From Sphingomonadales bacterium UBA1936 (lineage in GTDB: Bacteria > Pseudomonadota > Alphaproteobacteria > Sphingomonadales > Sphingomonadaceae): a stretch of DNA of 64,000 bases. Below, piece by piece: positions 26,122-34,281 of this stretch; the first letter of the stretch is position 1, and every line of letters starts with the position of its first letter. The position numbers and the translations under genes are program-made. The notes beneath the pieces are model-generated. The model did not search any database. It saw only the letters and a list, made by a program, of their open reading frames with translations, and had not been told where the DNA came from. Where the stretch lies: contig DDFE01000197.1 in NCBI GenBank assembly GCA_002336985.1, positions 1-64,000 of the forward strand, written 5' to 3'.

Positions 26122-27918
26122 TCACGCGGCCCCGGAACCAGCATCACGATCCAGCATCGTCAGAAGGCGTCGTGCGTCCCAACCTTTCTGCAGAGTGAGG
26201 CCGTCGTCGATTAATCTTTCCAGCTCGGTCTTGGCCATGGGGGCTGCAAACAAAAACCCTTGTCCCACCGAGCAACCCAGTGCGCGCATGACTGCGCGTT
26301 CGCCTTCCGTCTCGATCCCCTCGGCGACAACGCGGATATCCATCGCCGCGCCGAGCTTGACGATACTTTCCACAATGACCCGTTTGGTCGCGCTATGCGC
26401 CACCTCGCGCACGAAGCTGCGATCGATCTTAATTTCGCTAAGGGGAAAACGCTCGAGATAGCGCAGGTTCGAATAGCCCGTCCCGAAGTCGTCGATGGAA
26501 ATACCGACACCAAGTTGCCTGAGCTGGTCGAACGACCGACGAATGTCGTCCGGTTCGGGAACCATCAAATTCTCGGTAAGCTCCAGCGTCAGCCATTCGG
26601 GCCGACAGCCCGTCTCCTCGAGGACCGCTTCAACAAATGCGACCATATTACGCCGCGTAAATTCGATCACCGAGACGTTGAAGGCAAAGCGTAGTGCGAC
26701 ATGACGCCCGCGGTTAATCCGTGTGGCTTGCTCGGCCAGCGTCCGCAGACCCCATGAACCGATTTCCATGATTGTCCCGGTTTCTTCAGCGATGCCGATA
26801 AACCGGTCCGGCGGTTGAAGTCCGAATGCGCCATGGTTCCACCGTAGCAATGCTTCGGCCCCGACGAGCTCGCCGGAACCTAGATCGACCTGTGGCTGGT
26901 AATGGAAGAGCAACTCCTCATTCGAAATCGCTGTCTGCAATTCATTTGCCAGCCGAATACGATTGCGCGCATCTCGTTCGTCAGGTGCCGCAAAAGGATG
27001 TGGCGAGTGCCCGGGTGTGGCCTTGGATCGTTGCAGTGCTGCGCCCGCCTGACGAACAAGCTGCAAGGGTTCGCTCTCTGGCGACCCAACCGCAAATCCG
27101 GCGGCGAACTGTACCGCAAGCGAGGCACCGGGAAGAATGAAACGCGGCCGGAGGAGATCGGCGATGTCGTTGACCACGTCCGCCGCATGCCCGGCATCAT
27201 CGACATTTAAAGCGAGGGCGAAATTGTTACTGCCCACGCGCGCTACGGCGGCCGCCGGCTGGGTCAGTAGCCGTGTCGTGACAGAGCGTAGCAACGCATC
27301 TCCCACATCGTAGCCAAACCCGTTGTTAACGTCGCGAAAGCGGAGGATCTCGAGTTTGACCAAGAGCAGCACGGAACGTGGCGGCGTGTCCATCGTCGTC
27401 AGACGGTCGAGCAAACCATACCGGTCGAGGAGCCCCGTGAGGCGGTCGATGCCGGCCGCATGCGTCACGTCACGGATGAGACCGATGCAATGGGTGATTT
27501 CCCCAGCATCATTGCGAAACGGCTCGAGCCGCAACGCGTTACGGAACATCGTCCCGTCACGGCGATAGTTGCGAAGCGTTACGGAGCAGGGCCGCCCCTC
27601 CTCGAGCGCATCGCGAATTTCGGCGATCTCGGGTTGCAGTCTGTCACTTCCCTGGAGGTAGCGACAGTTCTTCCCAATGACTTCTTGAGCCGGATAGCCG
27701 GTTATCTTTTCGAAGGCGGCATTCACGTGGACGATCGGCTGGCCTCTCGAACGCATATCGGCGATGAGCAAGCCATCGCTAACGCGATCGAGGGCGAAAA
27801 AGGACGCGTCACGAAGAAAAGCCGTCTCGCTCGGTCGCTTGATCAACGAGTGCCATCGAGCGGGCGTGAATACAGAAGCGTGAGATCCGCTGACAGCGCT
27901 GCTGGCCTCACGTGTCAC
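26122..27918 (-). CDS. LOV-(degenerate GGDEF)-EAL blue-light c-di-GMP phosphodiesterase
   Basis: The 598-residue protein has three parts. The LOV domain (about 38-150) has the flavin-binding GKNCRYLQG with the adduct-forming Cys85. The GGDEF domain is degenerate, with RVGSNNFAL at the active-site loop in place of GGDEF. The EAL domain keeps its key motifs (EALLRW, FNVSVIEF, LELTENLM, DDFGTGYSNL, IKIDRSFV, VVAEGIET). It should be a blue-light-gated hydrolase of cyclic di-GMP. The start is GTG 27918 with GAGGG upstream. It stands alone. Confidence 0.92.
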   Translation of the reverse strand: MTREASSAVSGSHASVFTPARWHSLIKRPSETAFLRDASFFALDRVSDGLLIADMRSRGQPIVHVNAAFEKITGYPAQEVIGKNCRYLQGSDRLQPEIAEIRDALEEGRPCSVTLRNYRRDGTMFRNALRLEPFRNDAGEITHCIGLIRDVTHAAGIDRLTGLLDRYGLLDRLTTMDTPPRSVLLLVKLEILRFRDVNNGFGYDVGDALLRSVTTRLLTQPAAAVARVGSNNFALALNVDDAGHAADVVNDIADLLRPRFILPGASLAVQFAAGFAVGSPESEPLQLVRQAGAALQRSKATPGHSPHPFAAPDERDARNRIRLANELQTAISNEELLFHYQPQVDLGSGELVGAEALLRWNHGAFGLQPPDRFIGIAEETGTIMEIGSWGLRTLAEQATRINRGRHVALRFAFNVSVIEFTRRNMVAFVEAVLEETGCRPEWLTLELTENLMVPEPDDIRRSFDQLRQLGVGISIDDFGTGYSNLRYLERFPLSEIKIDRSFVREVAHSATKRVIVESIVKLGAAMDIRVVAEGIETEGERAVMRALGCSVGQGFLFAAPMAKTELERLIDDGLTLQKGWDARRLLTMLDRDAGSGAA

Positions 27919-28069
27919 GGCTCACCCTCGCCTGCGACCCAGGCACAGGCATTACGCATTCCCCGGCTTTTGCCAGCTCGTGCCCGATCATCTCACTTGC
28001 CATGCCACAATCTCCAACCCCAAAGATGTAGCTCCCGCTCGCGCCCTACAACTTCGGACGAGGAGCGGT

Positions 28070-29068
28070 TCAGGACAAACTGGAAGCGTTGTTGTCTTCG
28101 AGAGGGTCTCCTGGGCCGGCCGTCTGAAAACGCAGGCGATAGTTTAGAGGAGTAACGCCCAAGCGGCGTTGAAATGCTCGGCGGAGCGTCGTTGTCGATC
28201 CGAAGCCAGCGGCGTGAGCAATCGCCTTGATCGGTGCCAATCCCTCTTCCAGCAAGCGCCGCGCGATATCAATGCGGGTCGATTCGACGAAGGCGGCAGG
28301 GTTCGTCCCCAACTCCGCGCTGAAAAGCCGGGACAGATGGCGCGGACTAACACGTGCAACCTTCGCGAGCGCATCTAGGCCAAGTTTCGCGCGCGGATTT
28401 TCGAGGATGTATAGCCGTATCCTGTCCATCGGGCCGGTAGTATCGGTTTGAGCGGTCAACGCCGCGCTGAATTGTGACTGGCCACCCGGACGCTTCAGGA
28501 AGACGACCAGGCGCCGTGCAACCGAAAGCGCCAGCGCCCGCCCGTGATCTTCTTCGATGAGCGCTAAGGCGAGATCAATTGCAGCTGTCACGCCCGCCGA
28601 GCTGAAGGTTGGCCCGTCGCGAACGAATATGCTGTCAGGCTCGACAGGAATCTCAGGAAATTCTTCCGCGAAGCGTTTGGCGTACTGCCAGTGCGTCGTT
28701 ACCCTGCGGTGCGCGAGTAATCCCGCATGGGCAAGTACGAACGCTCCCGTGCAGGTCGATCCATACCGCCGCGCTTGATGAGCCTGTTCGCACAGCCATT
28801 GCGTGACCGCATCACTCGGTCGAGTAGGCTCGCCATACGGACCCACGACAATCAAGGTGTCACACGAACCGCGAAAATGGCTGATACCGGAGTCGGGCAG
28901 ATAGGTAGTGCCGGATGCGCTGCGTTCCGGCGTGCCTTGCTCGGTAACTAAGCTCACCCGATAATGAAGGCCGGACGGCATCTTGCAGTTGGCCTCGAAC
29001 AAAGCGTCTCGTATCCCAGCGATTTCAAGCAAATGAACATCAGCTGGGGCGAAGATTGTCACGAGCAT
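28070..29068 (-). CDS. GlxA-type AraC-family transcriptional regulator
   Basis: The 332-residue protein combines an N-terminal DJ-1/PfpI-like domain (VTIFAPADVHLLEIAGIRDAL, with STCTGAFVLAHAGLL around the nucleophile-elbow Cys) and a C-terminal AraC HTH pair (LDALAKVARVSPRHLSRLFSAELG; PIKAIAHAAGFGSTTTLRRAFQRRLGVTP). ATG 29068 has GAGG close upstream; a GTG eight codons earlier is also in frame. Such regulators often sense small metabolites or aldehydes; the target here is unknown. Confidence 0.88.
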   Translation of the reverse strand: MLVTIFAPADVHLLEIAGIRDALFEANCKMPSGLHYRVSLVTEQGTPERSASGTTYLPDSGISHFRGSCDTLIVVGPYGEPTRPSDAVTQWLCEQAHQARRYGSTCTGAFVLAHAGLLAHRRVTTHWQYAKRFAEEFPEIPVEPDSIFVRDGPTFSSAGVTAAIDLALALIEEDHGRALALSVARRLVVFLKRPGGQSQFSAALTAQTDTTGPMDRIRLYILENPRAKLGLDALAKVARVSPRHLSRLFSAELGTNPAAFVESTRIDIARRLLEEGLAPIKAIAHAAGFGSTTTLRRAFQRRLGVTPLNYRLRFQTAGPGDPLEDNNASSLS

Positions 29069-29297
29069 GGCCTCGACTCCGCTCGACGGCACAGTACGCC
29101 ATCGAGCCTAGGCTACGCGACTGGCGTCAGAACACCATGGTGATTGACAGCATGCAGCGGGACATCCCAAAAATCAGCTTCTAACCGATTAATTTACACC
29201 GCTTTATTTCGCGGCTCAAACAATCCGCCGCTCATTGAGCGTTCAGCTTTGGTCGCTATATTTTCCGAGCAACTATCATTCTCGATGGAGGACGCAG

Positions 29298-29855
29298 ATG
29301 CGACACGTTCGTATGGCCGTCTTTGCCGGGATCGCGACTCTCGGGGTCGCAGGCGCGGCGTTGGCGGCGAACAATAAATTTCATGTCATGAGCGTCGATT
29401 TGCCTGATGGCTCGGTCGCAAGGATCGCGTACGCTGGCGACGTCGCCCCAAGGGTAAAAATCGATCGGGGCATTCAGTTCGTGCCGGTCGGCTTTGAAGA
29501 CGTTTGGGACGAGCCAGAACTGAATGGCACCGCCGATCGTGTTTTCGCGAACATGGATCGACAACTCGCGACAATGATGCAGCAATTGCGGTCGGCGCAA
29601 ACCCGTCTCGACGCTCAACTTGGCCCCGGCGTCGCGGCGTTCGGGAATGGGCCAGCCACAATGGTCAGCTATCGCTTCGTATCGACCGGCGACGGGCACC
29701 GTGCTTGCACGCAAAGCTGGCAGTGGACATCGCAAGGTGCTGGCGCGCAGCCGAAACTCGTTTCCGCCAAATCCGGTGACTGCGCGGAAAACGGGACGCG
29801 TCCACCAGCGCCTGCAAAAGCGGTCGCGCCGCACGCCCCTGCGACGACGGTCTGA
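29298..29855 (+). CDS. Exported protein of unknown function
   Basis: The 185-residue protein has a signal peptide (MAVFAGIATLGVAGAALAA), a central helical stretch (ADRVFANMDRQLATMMQQLRSAQTRLDAQL) and two Cys residues (RACTQSWQW, SGDCAENG) that could form a disulfide. I recognise no family. GGAGG lies 7 bases before ATG 29298, and a strong terminator follows the stop, so it is a single-gene unit. Confidence 0.7.
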   Translation: MRHVRMAVFAGIATLGVAGAALAANNKFHVMSVDLPDGSVARIAYAGDVAPRVKIDRGIQFVPVGFEDVWDEPELNGTADRVFANMDRQLATMMQQLRSAQTRLDAQLGPGVAAFGNGPATMVSYRFVSTGDGHRACTQSWQWTSQGAGAQPKLVSAKSGDCAENGTRPPAPAKAVAPHAPATTV

Positions 29856-29860
29856 ACCGC

Positions 29861-29891
29861 AGAGGGGAGCGATTTATCGCTCCCCTCTTTC
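29861..29891 (+). terminator. Strong rho-independent terminator
   Basis: A perfect 12-bp stem, AGAGGGGAGCGA/TCGCTCCCCTCT, with a TTTA loop and a short T run follows the exported-protein gene by 5 bases. Confidence 0.85.
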
Positions 29892-29913
29892 GATTGCTTT
29901 TCAGGACAATCGC

Positions 29914-30156
29914 TTACGTGATGAGCTCTCGATCAGGCGTTCCGAGCAGCGCAGCATGGGCCGCGCGGTAAATCGACGAGCCGAATAAGGCCCCACTCCC
30001 CTCGTTGCGCTGACCTTTCTGGCATCCGGACTTCAAATCCGATCGGATGTGGTCGGCCACCGTGCAAAGGTCGTGCACGGTTGGCGGCTTACCAAGGTTG
30101 ATGCAGCGCAAGACAGCTGGCGGAATGGTGGTCCGACCATCAACGGCGCCTTTCAT
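29914..30156 (-). CDS. Small hypothetical protein, coupled to its upstream neighbour
   Basis: The 80-residue protein (MKGAVDGRTTIPPAVLRCINLGKPPTVHDL) has no recognised domain. GGAGGGAG sits 3-4 bases before ATG 30156, which lies inside the end of the upstream gene (17-base overlap), so translation is coupled. That strong ribosome-binding site makes this start better than longer in-frame alternatives at 30252. Confidence 0.6.
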   Translation of the reverse strand: MKGAVDGRTTIPPAVLRCINLGKPPTVHDLCTVADHIRSDLKSGCQKGQRNEGSGALFGSSIYRAAHAALLGTPDRELIT

Positions 30157-30412
30157 CGGCTCCCTCCGCGCTGTTGTCATTGCTTCCATTTCGGTGCCCT
30201 GGTTCGGCGTTATCAAGCCGAGCCAGTGCATCGAGCACGTCCCGCACCGCAACCGGGTGCCGCGCGCCGGGTGGACGACGGAGCGCCGGACGCGACCTTA
30301 TCGCGAAAGCATCCGACGCCCAAGAAGCAAGGATTGCACGCTTAACTTCGGGTTCCAGTTGCGGATGGCCAACAACGCCATCGATGTACGAGCAGAACTG
30401 CCCGGCCGACAT
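30140..30412 (-). CDS. Small conserved hypothetical protein (sphingomonad type)
   Basis: The 90-residue protein includes the pattern PEVKRAILASWASDAFAIRSRPALRR, which I recall from a widespread small alphaproteobacterial family of unknown function often linked to stress genes. AAGGAG precedes ATG 30412. It lies 70 bases after the Hsp20 gene and a terminator on the same strand. Confidence 0.68.
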   Translation of the reverse strand: MSAGQFCSYIDGVVGHPQLEPEVKRAILASWASDAFAIRSRPALRRPPGARHPVAVRDVLDALARLDNAEPGHRNGSNDNSAEGADERRR

Positions 30413-30449
30413 GGTTCACTCCTTTCTTAGTCGATCAAATTGATGAAAT

Positions 30450-30476
30450 GCCCGCCCTGCTCGGCGCAGGGCGGGC
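30450..30476 (-). terminator. Hairpin terminator downstream of the Hsp20 gene
   Basis: GCCCGCCCTG/CAGGGCGGGC forms a perfect 10-bp stem with a 7-base loop, 7 bases after the Hsp20 stop. The minus strand continues ATTTCAT, so the T-tract is weak. Confidence 0.6.
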
Positions 30477-30482
30477 AACGCC

Positions 30483-30965
30483 TCAAGCCGCTTCCCGATC
30501 GGACTGCGGATCGTCCGCACGATCATTTGCGATCTGACCGATCGTACCTGCGCCAATCGGGATACGGCGAGGTTTCATGGCCTCTGGGACCTCGTGCCGT
30601 AGCGCAACCCGCAGCAGACCATGCTCGATGTCCGCACGCTCCACGACAACGAAATCGGCAAGCTGAAAACGCCGTTCGAACGCGTCTCTCGAGATGCCCC
30701 GATGCAGGTAGTGGGCATCGTCGTCGACGGCGTCCGGCTTGCGGCCCGTAACCGTCAGCAGGTTATTCTGCGCAACGATCTCGATGTCGCCAGGCCGAAA
30801 GCCCGGTACTGCAAGACTGATCGTATAACGATCTTCACTCGCTCGTTCGATATCGAACGCTGGGTACCCATCCTCGGGACGTGCCCCGGTCTCGAGCAGG
30901 TCGAAGAAACGATCGAAGCCGATCGTCGAACGCCTGTAGGGCGCAAGATCAAAACTGTTCCTCAT
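30483..30965 (-). CDS. Hsp20/IbpA-type small heat-shock protein
   Basis: The 160-residue protein has an alpha-crystallin domain (YPAFDIERASEDRYTISLAVPGFRPGDIEIVAQNNLLTVTGRK) ending with the conserved ADIEHGLLRVAL strand and an IPI-type C-terminal motif (RRIPIG). It should hold unfolded proteins in the cytoplasm. ATG 30965 has GGAGG 8 bases upstream. The leader carries ROSE-like elements, so translation is probably temperature-controlled. Confidence 0.93.
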   Translation of the reverse strand: MRNSFDLAPYRRSTIGFDRFFDLLETGARPEDGYPAFDIERASEDRYTISLAVPGFRPGDIEIVAQNNLLTVTGRKPDAVDDDAHYLHRGISRDAFERRFQLADFVVVERADIEHGLLRVALRHEVPEAMKPRRIPIGAGTIGQIANDRADDPQSDREAA

Positions 30966-31022
30966 ATCCAAATCCTCCATTGAGCAATTTGAGCACAAGG
31001 AGCACCGGGAGAGAGCCGGTGC
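30966..31022 (-). promoter_or_regulatory. ROSE-like RNA thermometer in the Hsp20 leader
   Basis: On the transcript, UUGCU (30987-30983) precedes the GGAGG ribosome-binding site (30978-30974) by a few bases. This is the arrangement by which ROSE elements mask the Shine-Dalgarno. Further upstream there is a 7-bp hairpin, GCACCGG/CCGGTGC (31022-31002). ROSE leaders are well known on alphaproteobacterial small-Hsp genes. Confidence 0.5.
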
Positions 31023-31194
31023 CCTCAACTCTGCCGCGCAAAACCGTCGCGCAGCGACAAAAAACTAGGAAGCAAGCGGCTGCTTTCAAGATGTCCCGCT
31101 GCGTGAATTTGGAAGGCTCACGCTCGGTCAAATCGGCCTACAGACCAGTCGCATTGCTGGCGCGGCAACACTAGCGCTTGCACAGAAACTAACC

Positions 31195-32172
31195 CTAGTC
31201 AGCGGTTCCCACGACCCTCTCGAGTTCAAACTCAACGATCAGTCCCTCAGGAAGATAATGAGTCTGCGTGTTGCGCAAAACCCGATGCAGTAGTTTGGAA
31301 CCGAAACCCGCTTTTTGTGGTCGAACAACCATTGGCCCGCCTGTCTCCGTCCAGGAGATCATCGAATGGCTCCCTTTGTCGATCCAGCTTATCTCGACGC
31401 GTCCCGCGGGCAATGAAAGCGCGCCGTATTTAACTGCGTTCGTTGCGAGTTCGTGGATCGCCAGAGCCAGTGACACTACCTGTTGAGAGGCGATCTCAGA
31501 CTGCGGCCCATTCACGGTAAATCGCTCAGGTCCGTCCTGGAATGGCCTTACGCTAGCCTCGACAACTTCGCGCACTTGCGCCTTCGGCTGTGTGACGTGG
31601 TTGCCCAAAAGGTTGTGCGCGTTGGCAAGTGCCTGAAGCCGCGCGGTAAATCTTTTGACGCGCTCATCGTCGTGTCCCATCGTCTGCGACGCAAGCGCTT
31701 GTACCAGCGCCAACGCGTTCTTGAGCCGGTGCGCCATCTCCGCGGCAAAAAGTTCGGACGCGATCGTGCGATCTTCGAGCCGTTGGAGTTCGGCATGGTG
31801 TATCCGGTCCTCACTCCGCCGATAGATTTCGGTCGTCAGCAAAATGGCACCGACGATCATCGAATAGCCAATCAGCGTAACCGCCGACGTGTAGTCCAAC
31901 TCCCACGAATATGGTTTGAAGAGAAAGTACCAGGTCGCAAGTCCCCCTGTCACCGCCGTTGTTAGACCTGCGCGTGTTCCAACGAGGATGGAGACGAGCA
32001 GTACTGCAATAATTACGGTGAAGGTGGGCAGTTGCGTTGGAGATAGCGGCAGCGACAACCGCAGGGCGACACTGGCAAGCGCCGCGGCGATCCCGATGCC
32101 AAGTTGCACGGACAAGGCTTTCGGCTTGGCGCGTCGCTCAAGCTTTGCACGCCCGTTGTTTAGCCCAGACAC
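31195..32172 (-). CDS. HWE-family sensor histidine kinase with DUF4118-like membrane domain
   Basis: The 325-residue kinase starts with four transmembrane segments (about 25-120), as in DUF4118 sensors. The HWE catalytic core has EMAHRLKNALALVQALASQTM (phospho-His in AHRLKN), HELATNAVKYGALS (N box) and WTETGGP (the W-x-E element). The start is GTG 32172. No response regulator gene adjoins it. HWE kinases of sphingomonads commonly feed the PhyR general stress response, an inferred role here. Confidence 0.9.
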   Translation of the reverse strand: MSGLNNGRAKLERRAKPKALSVQLGIGIAAALASVALRLSLPLSPTQLPTFTVIIAVLLVSILVGTRAGLTTAVTGGLATWYFLFKPYSWELDYTSAVTLIGYSMIVGAILLTTEIYRRSEDRIHHAELQRLEDRTIASELFAAEMAHRLKNALALVQALASQTMGHDDERVKRFTARLQALANAHNLLGNHVTQPKAQVREVVEASVRPFQDGPERFTVNGPQSEIASQQVVSLALAIHELATNAVKYGALSLPAGRVEISWIDKGSHSMISWTETGGPMVVRPQKAGFGSKLLHRVLRNTQTHYLPEGLIVEFELERVVGTAD

Positions 32173-32314
32173 TTAAGTTTCCTCGCCGATGTTCAAGCCG
32201 GCGAAGCGCCCGGATCACTTCGGCAACGTTGACCGCGCCAATCAGAATTGCAAGCACACTCCCGATAAGGCCCGGCAAAGAGTCGAGCAGGCAACCCAAA
32301 CTTGCCGGAGACAT
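32138..32314 (-). CDS. Possible 58-residue hydrophobic small protein overlapping the kinase start
   Basis: An ATG at 32314 with AGG 7 bases upstream opens a short frame (MSPASLGCLLDSLPGLIGSV) with one hydrophobic helix and a basic tail (RALRRLEHRR). It ends at 32138, overlapping the kinase start by 35 bases in another frame. It might be a leader or small membrane partner. Evidence is only the start context and hydrophobicity. Confidence 0.3.
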   Translation of the reverse strand: MSPASLGCLLDSLPGLIGSVLAILIGAVNVAEVIRALRRLEHRRGNLSVWAKQRACKA

Positions 32315-32493
32315 GACAGCCTGCTCTCGACAAGAGCGATATAAGTCGGCGCCGTCGCTTGCAGCGCGTAACGAGCGCTTTCTGGCCTTCGTTTAAATCT
32401 CATCACCCGGCTGCGTTGAATCCGCGCAGTTCAACCGGCGACGGCAAAGAAGGCTCGAATTCCGCGATCGCACAAGACGTCTTCGCTAACCGG

Positions 32494-32742
32494 TTAGGGG
32501 GAGACTTTGATGGCCGGCGCCTCGAAGCACACGAGGGTCAAGGTAAAAAGCGTTAGCTGTGCTTCGTTGGTCACCGTCATGTGCCATTCGCCACGATCCC
32601 AGAAACGCTCGTGAGCTTCGCAGATCAGCTCACCGGCATATTTCACGGCATGACATTTCGCCGCTGTCACGTTGGACAGCTCTTCTCCGCGATCGTCAGC
32701 AGCATATTCACCGTCGGTGACATGAAAATAGTAGCGAGGCAT
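32494..32742 (-). CDS. DUF6894-type small protein
   Basis: The 82-residue protein begins MPRYYFHVTDGEYAADDRG, the hallmark of a small rhizobial/sphingomonad family (DUF6894), and continues with ELSNVTAAKCHAVKYAGELI. It has unknown function. ATG 32742 was chosen over longer in-frame starts because the family begins at this residue. Confidence 0.85.
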   Translation of the reverse strand: MPRYYFHVTDGEYAADDRGEELSNVTAAKCHAVKYAGELICEAHERFWDRGEWHMTVTNEAQLTLFTLTLVCFEAPAIKVSP

Positions 32743-32923
32743 AGCGCGCTCCGTGCTGGACGAGAGTGCAGATGTCTTCCGGTCGCCAGCGCCCGACGTA
32801 TAGACGGGCTGCGGGGTAATGCTATCGACATTCTGCAATGCCACTGGGGACCAAATCCGCTTCACCAGAAGCGTACCGTCTCGTGACAAGCATCGAGGGT
32901 GCGCTCGAATAAAGGACTTATAA

Positions 32924-33761
32924 GGGTGCTGTCAGTCTAAAGCGAACCGCTCTCTCCACGATGCAGCTCGGTCTTTGATATTCGTGAGTTAGGCGGCGAT
33001 TTCACGCCACTGTGCGAGCGCCGCTGAGCGGCGCTCCTTGAAGGTTTTCCTGTCGACGAGATGGCGTTCCAGATTGAAGTGGTTGTGGACGTTGGCATGG
33101 ACCGAGGCGAACTTCTGTAGCGACTTCATTCGTCGGAACCGGAGCATCGCCCTCTCCCGCCTTCGGAACGACAGGTGGCTGTTCTCACACCTGTTGTTGG
33201 CCCAGCGGCCGATCTCCTGCTTGTCCTGGTTGCCCAGCACCTTCATTGCCGCCTTGTAGGAGGGGAGGCCATCGGTGGTGATCGCTTCGGGCGATCCATG
33301 GCGCTTCAGCGCCATCTTCATGAAGCGAAGCGCCGCATCCTTGTCTCTGGTTCTTGTAATGAAACTCTCGAGGATTTCGCCCTCGTGGTCGACGGCGCGC
33401 CAGAGATAGACCATCTCGCCGTTGAGCTTCACGTACATCTCGTCGAGGTGCCAGCGCCAGTGCCGGAACCCGCGCATCGCGTTTATCCGCTGCCGCCTGA
33501 TGTCGCCTGCGAACATTGGGCCGAACCTGTTCCACCACATTCGCACCGTCTCGTTACATATATCGATGCCGCGCTCGAACAGCAGGTCTTCCACGTTCCG
33601 CAATGACAGTGGAAAGCGGACATACATCAGCACCACGAGGCGGATCACCTCAGGCGACGAATTGAAGTAGCGAAATGGGCCGGTTGGTTTGCGAGAGCGG
33701 GGCATCGCCCTACCCTGCCCGCCTCACATTACCGAACGGTGCATTTGCTCTGACAGAGCCC
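32924..33761 (-). mobile_element. IS6-family insertion sequence
   Basis: The 838-bp element has imperfect terminal inverted repeats: GGGTGCTGTCAG on the left (32924-32935) and GGGCTCTGTCAG on the right, read inward (33761-33750). It carries one transposase gene. The flanking 8 bases (ACTTATAA and TCACCATC) do not match, so no target duplication is seen. That often follows adjacent deletion or inversion. Confidence 0.85.
32989..33705 (-). CDS. tnp: IS6-family DDE transposase
   Basis: The 238-residue transposase has the family N-terminus (FRYFNSSPEVIRLVVLMYVRFPLSLRNVEDLL), an HTH (FERGIDICNETVRMWW) and the DDE catalytic core: Asp in WHLDEMYVKLNG, Asp in AITTDGLPSY and Glu in NRCENSHLSFRRRER. 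It is full length with no frameshift. It would form cointegrates by replicative transposition. Confidence 0.93.
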   Translation of the reverse strand: MPRSRKPTGPFRYFNSSPEVIRLVVLMYVRFPLSLRNVEDLLFERGIDICNETVRMWWNRFGPMFAGDIRRQRINAMRGFRHWRWHLDEMYVKLNGEMVYLWRAVDHEGEILESFITRTRDKDAALRFMKMALKRHGSPEAITTDGLPSYKAAMKVLGNQDKQEIGRWANNRCENSHLSFRRRERAMLRFRRMKSLQKFASVHANVHNHFNLERHLVDRKTFKERRSAALAQWREIAA

Positions 33762-33897
33762 TCACCATCGATTGTGGGCGCCTGGCAAATTGAGCGGGTG
33801 CAGCGCGAACCGCGCAATCGCGAGAAACGATCGAGCGCAGGGAAACGGAACGAACTGGTCGCTTTGGCATTAACTGTCGGAGAACAGGGCGATCATC

Positions 33898-34281
33898 ATG
33901 ACATCGGTGCTTATTGTCGAGGACGAAATCTTCATAGCGATGGAGATCGAGCGGATCTTGGAAGATGCCGGCTACAACGTCGTGGCCATCGCCGCCGACC
34001 AACCCGAAGCAATGTCGGTCGCACCCAATGCTCAACTGGCGTTCGTCGACCTCAACCTTCGTGACGGACCTACCGGTCCGGAGATCGCGCGCAAGCTAGC
34101 CACGCAGCACGGCATCCGCGTCGTTTATGTAACCGCGAACCCTTCCCAGATCGGCGAGCCGGCGCCACGAGCGATCGGATGCATTCGCAAGCCCTTCACG
34201 CCCGATGCCATCCTGGCAGCAGCATCGCTTACAGCGTCAGTGGGGCAGGCCACGGGTCACGAGACTATTCTTCGCTTCTGA
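33898..34281 (+). CDS. Single-domain response regulator
   Basis: The 127-residue receiver has the acidic pair in VEDE, the phospho-acceptor D51 (LAFVDLNLRD), the switch Thr in VYVTANPS and the conserved Lys in CIRKPF. There is no output domain. It overlaps tail-to-tail by 17 bases with an HWE kinase gene. Small alphaproteobacterial regulators of this sort often act as phosphate sinks or shuttles in HWE/PhyR networks. Confidence 0.88.
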   Translation: MTSVLIVEDEIFIAMEIERILEDAGYNVVAIAADQPEAMSVAPNAQLAFVDLNLRDGPTGPEIARKLATQHGIRVVYVTANPSQIGEPAPRAIGCIRKPFTPDAILAAASLTASVGQATGHETILRF

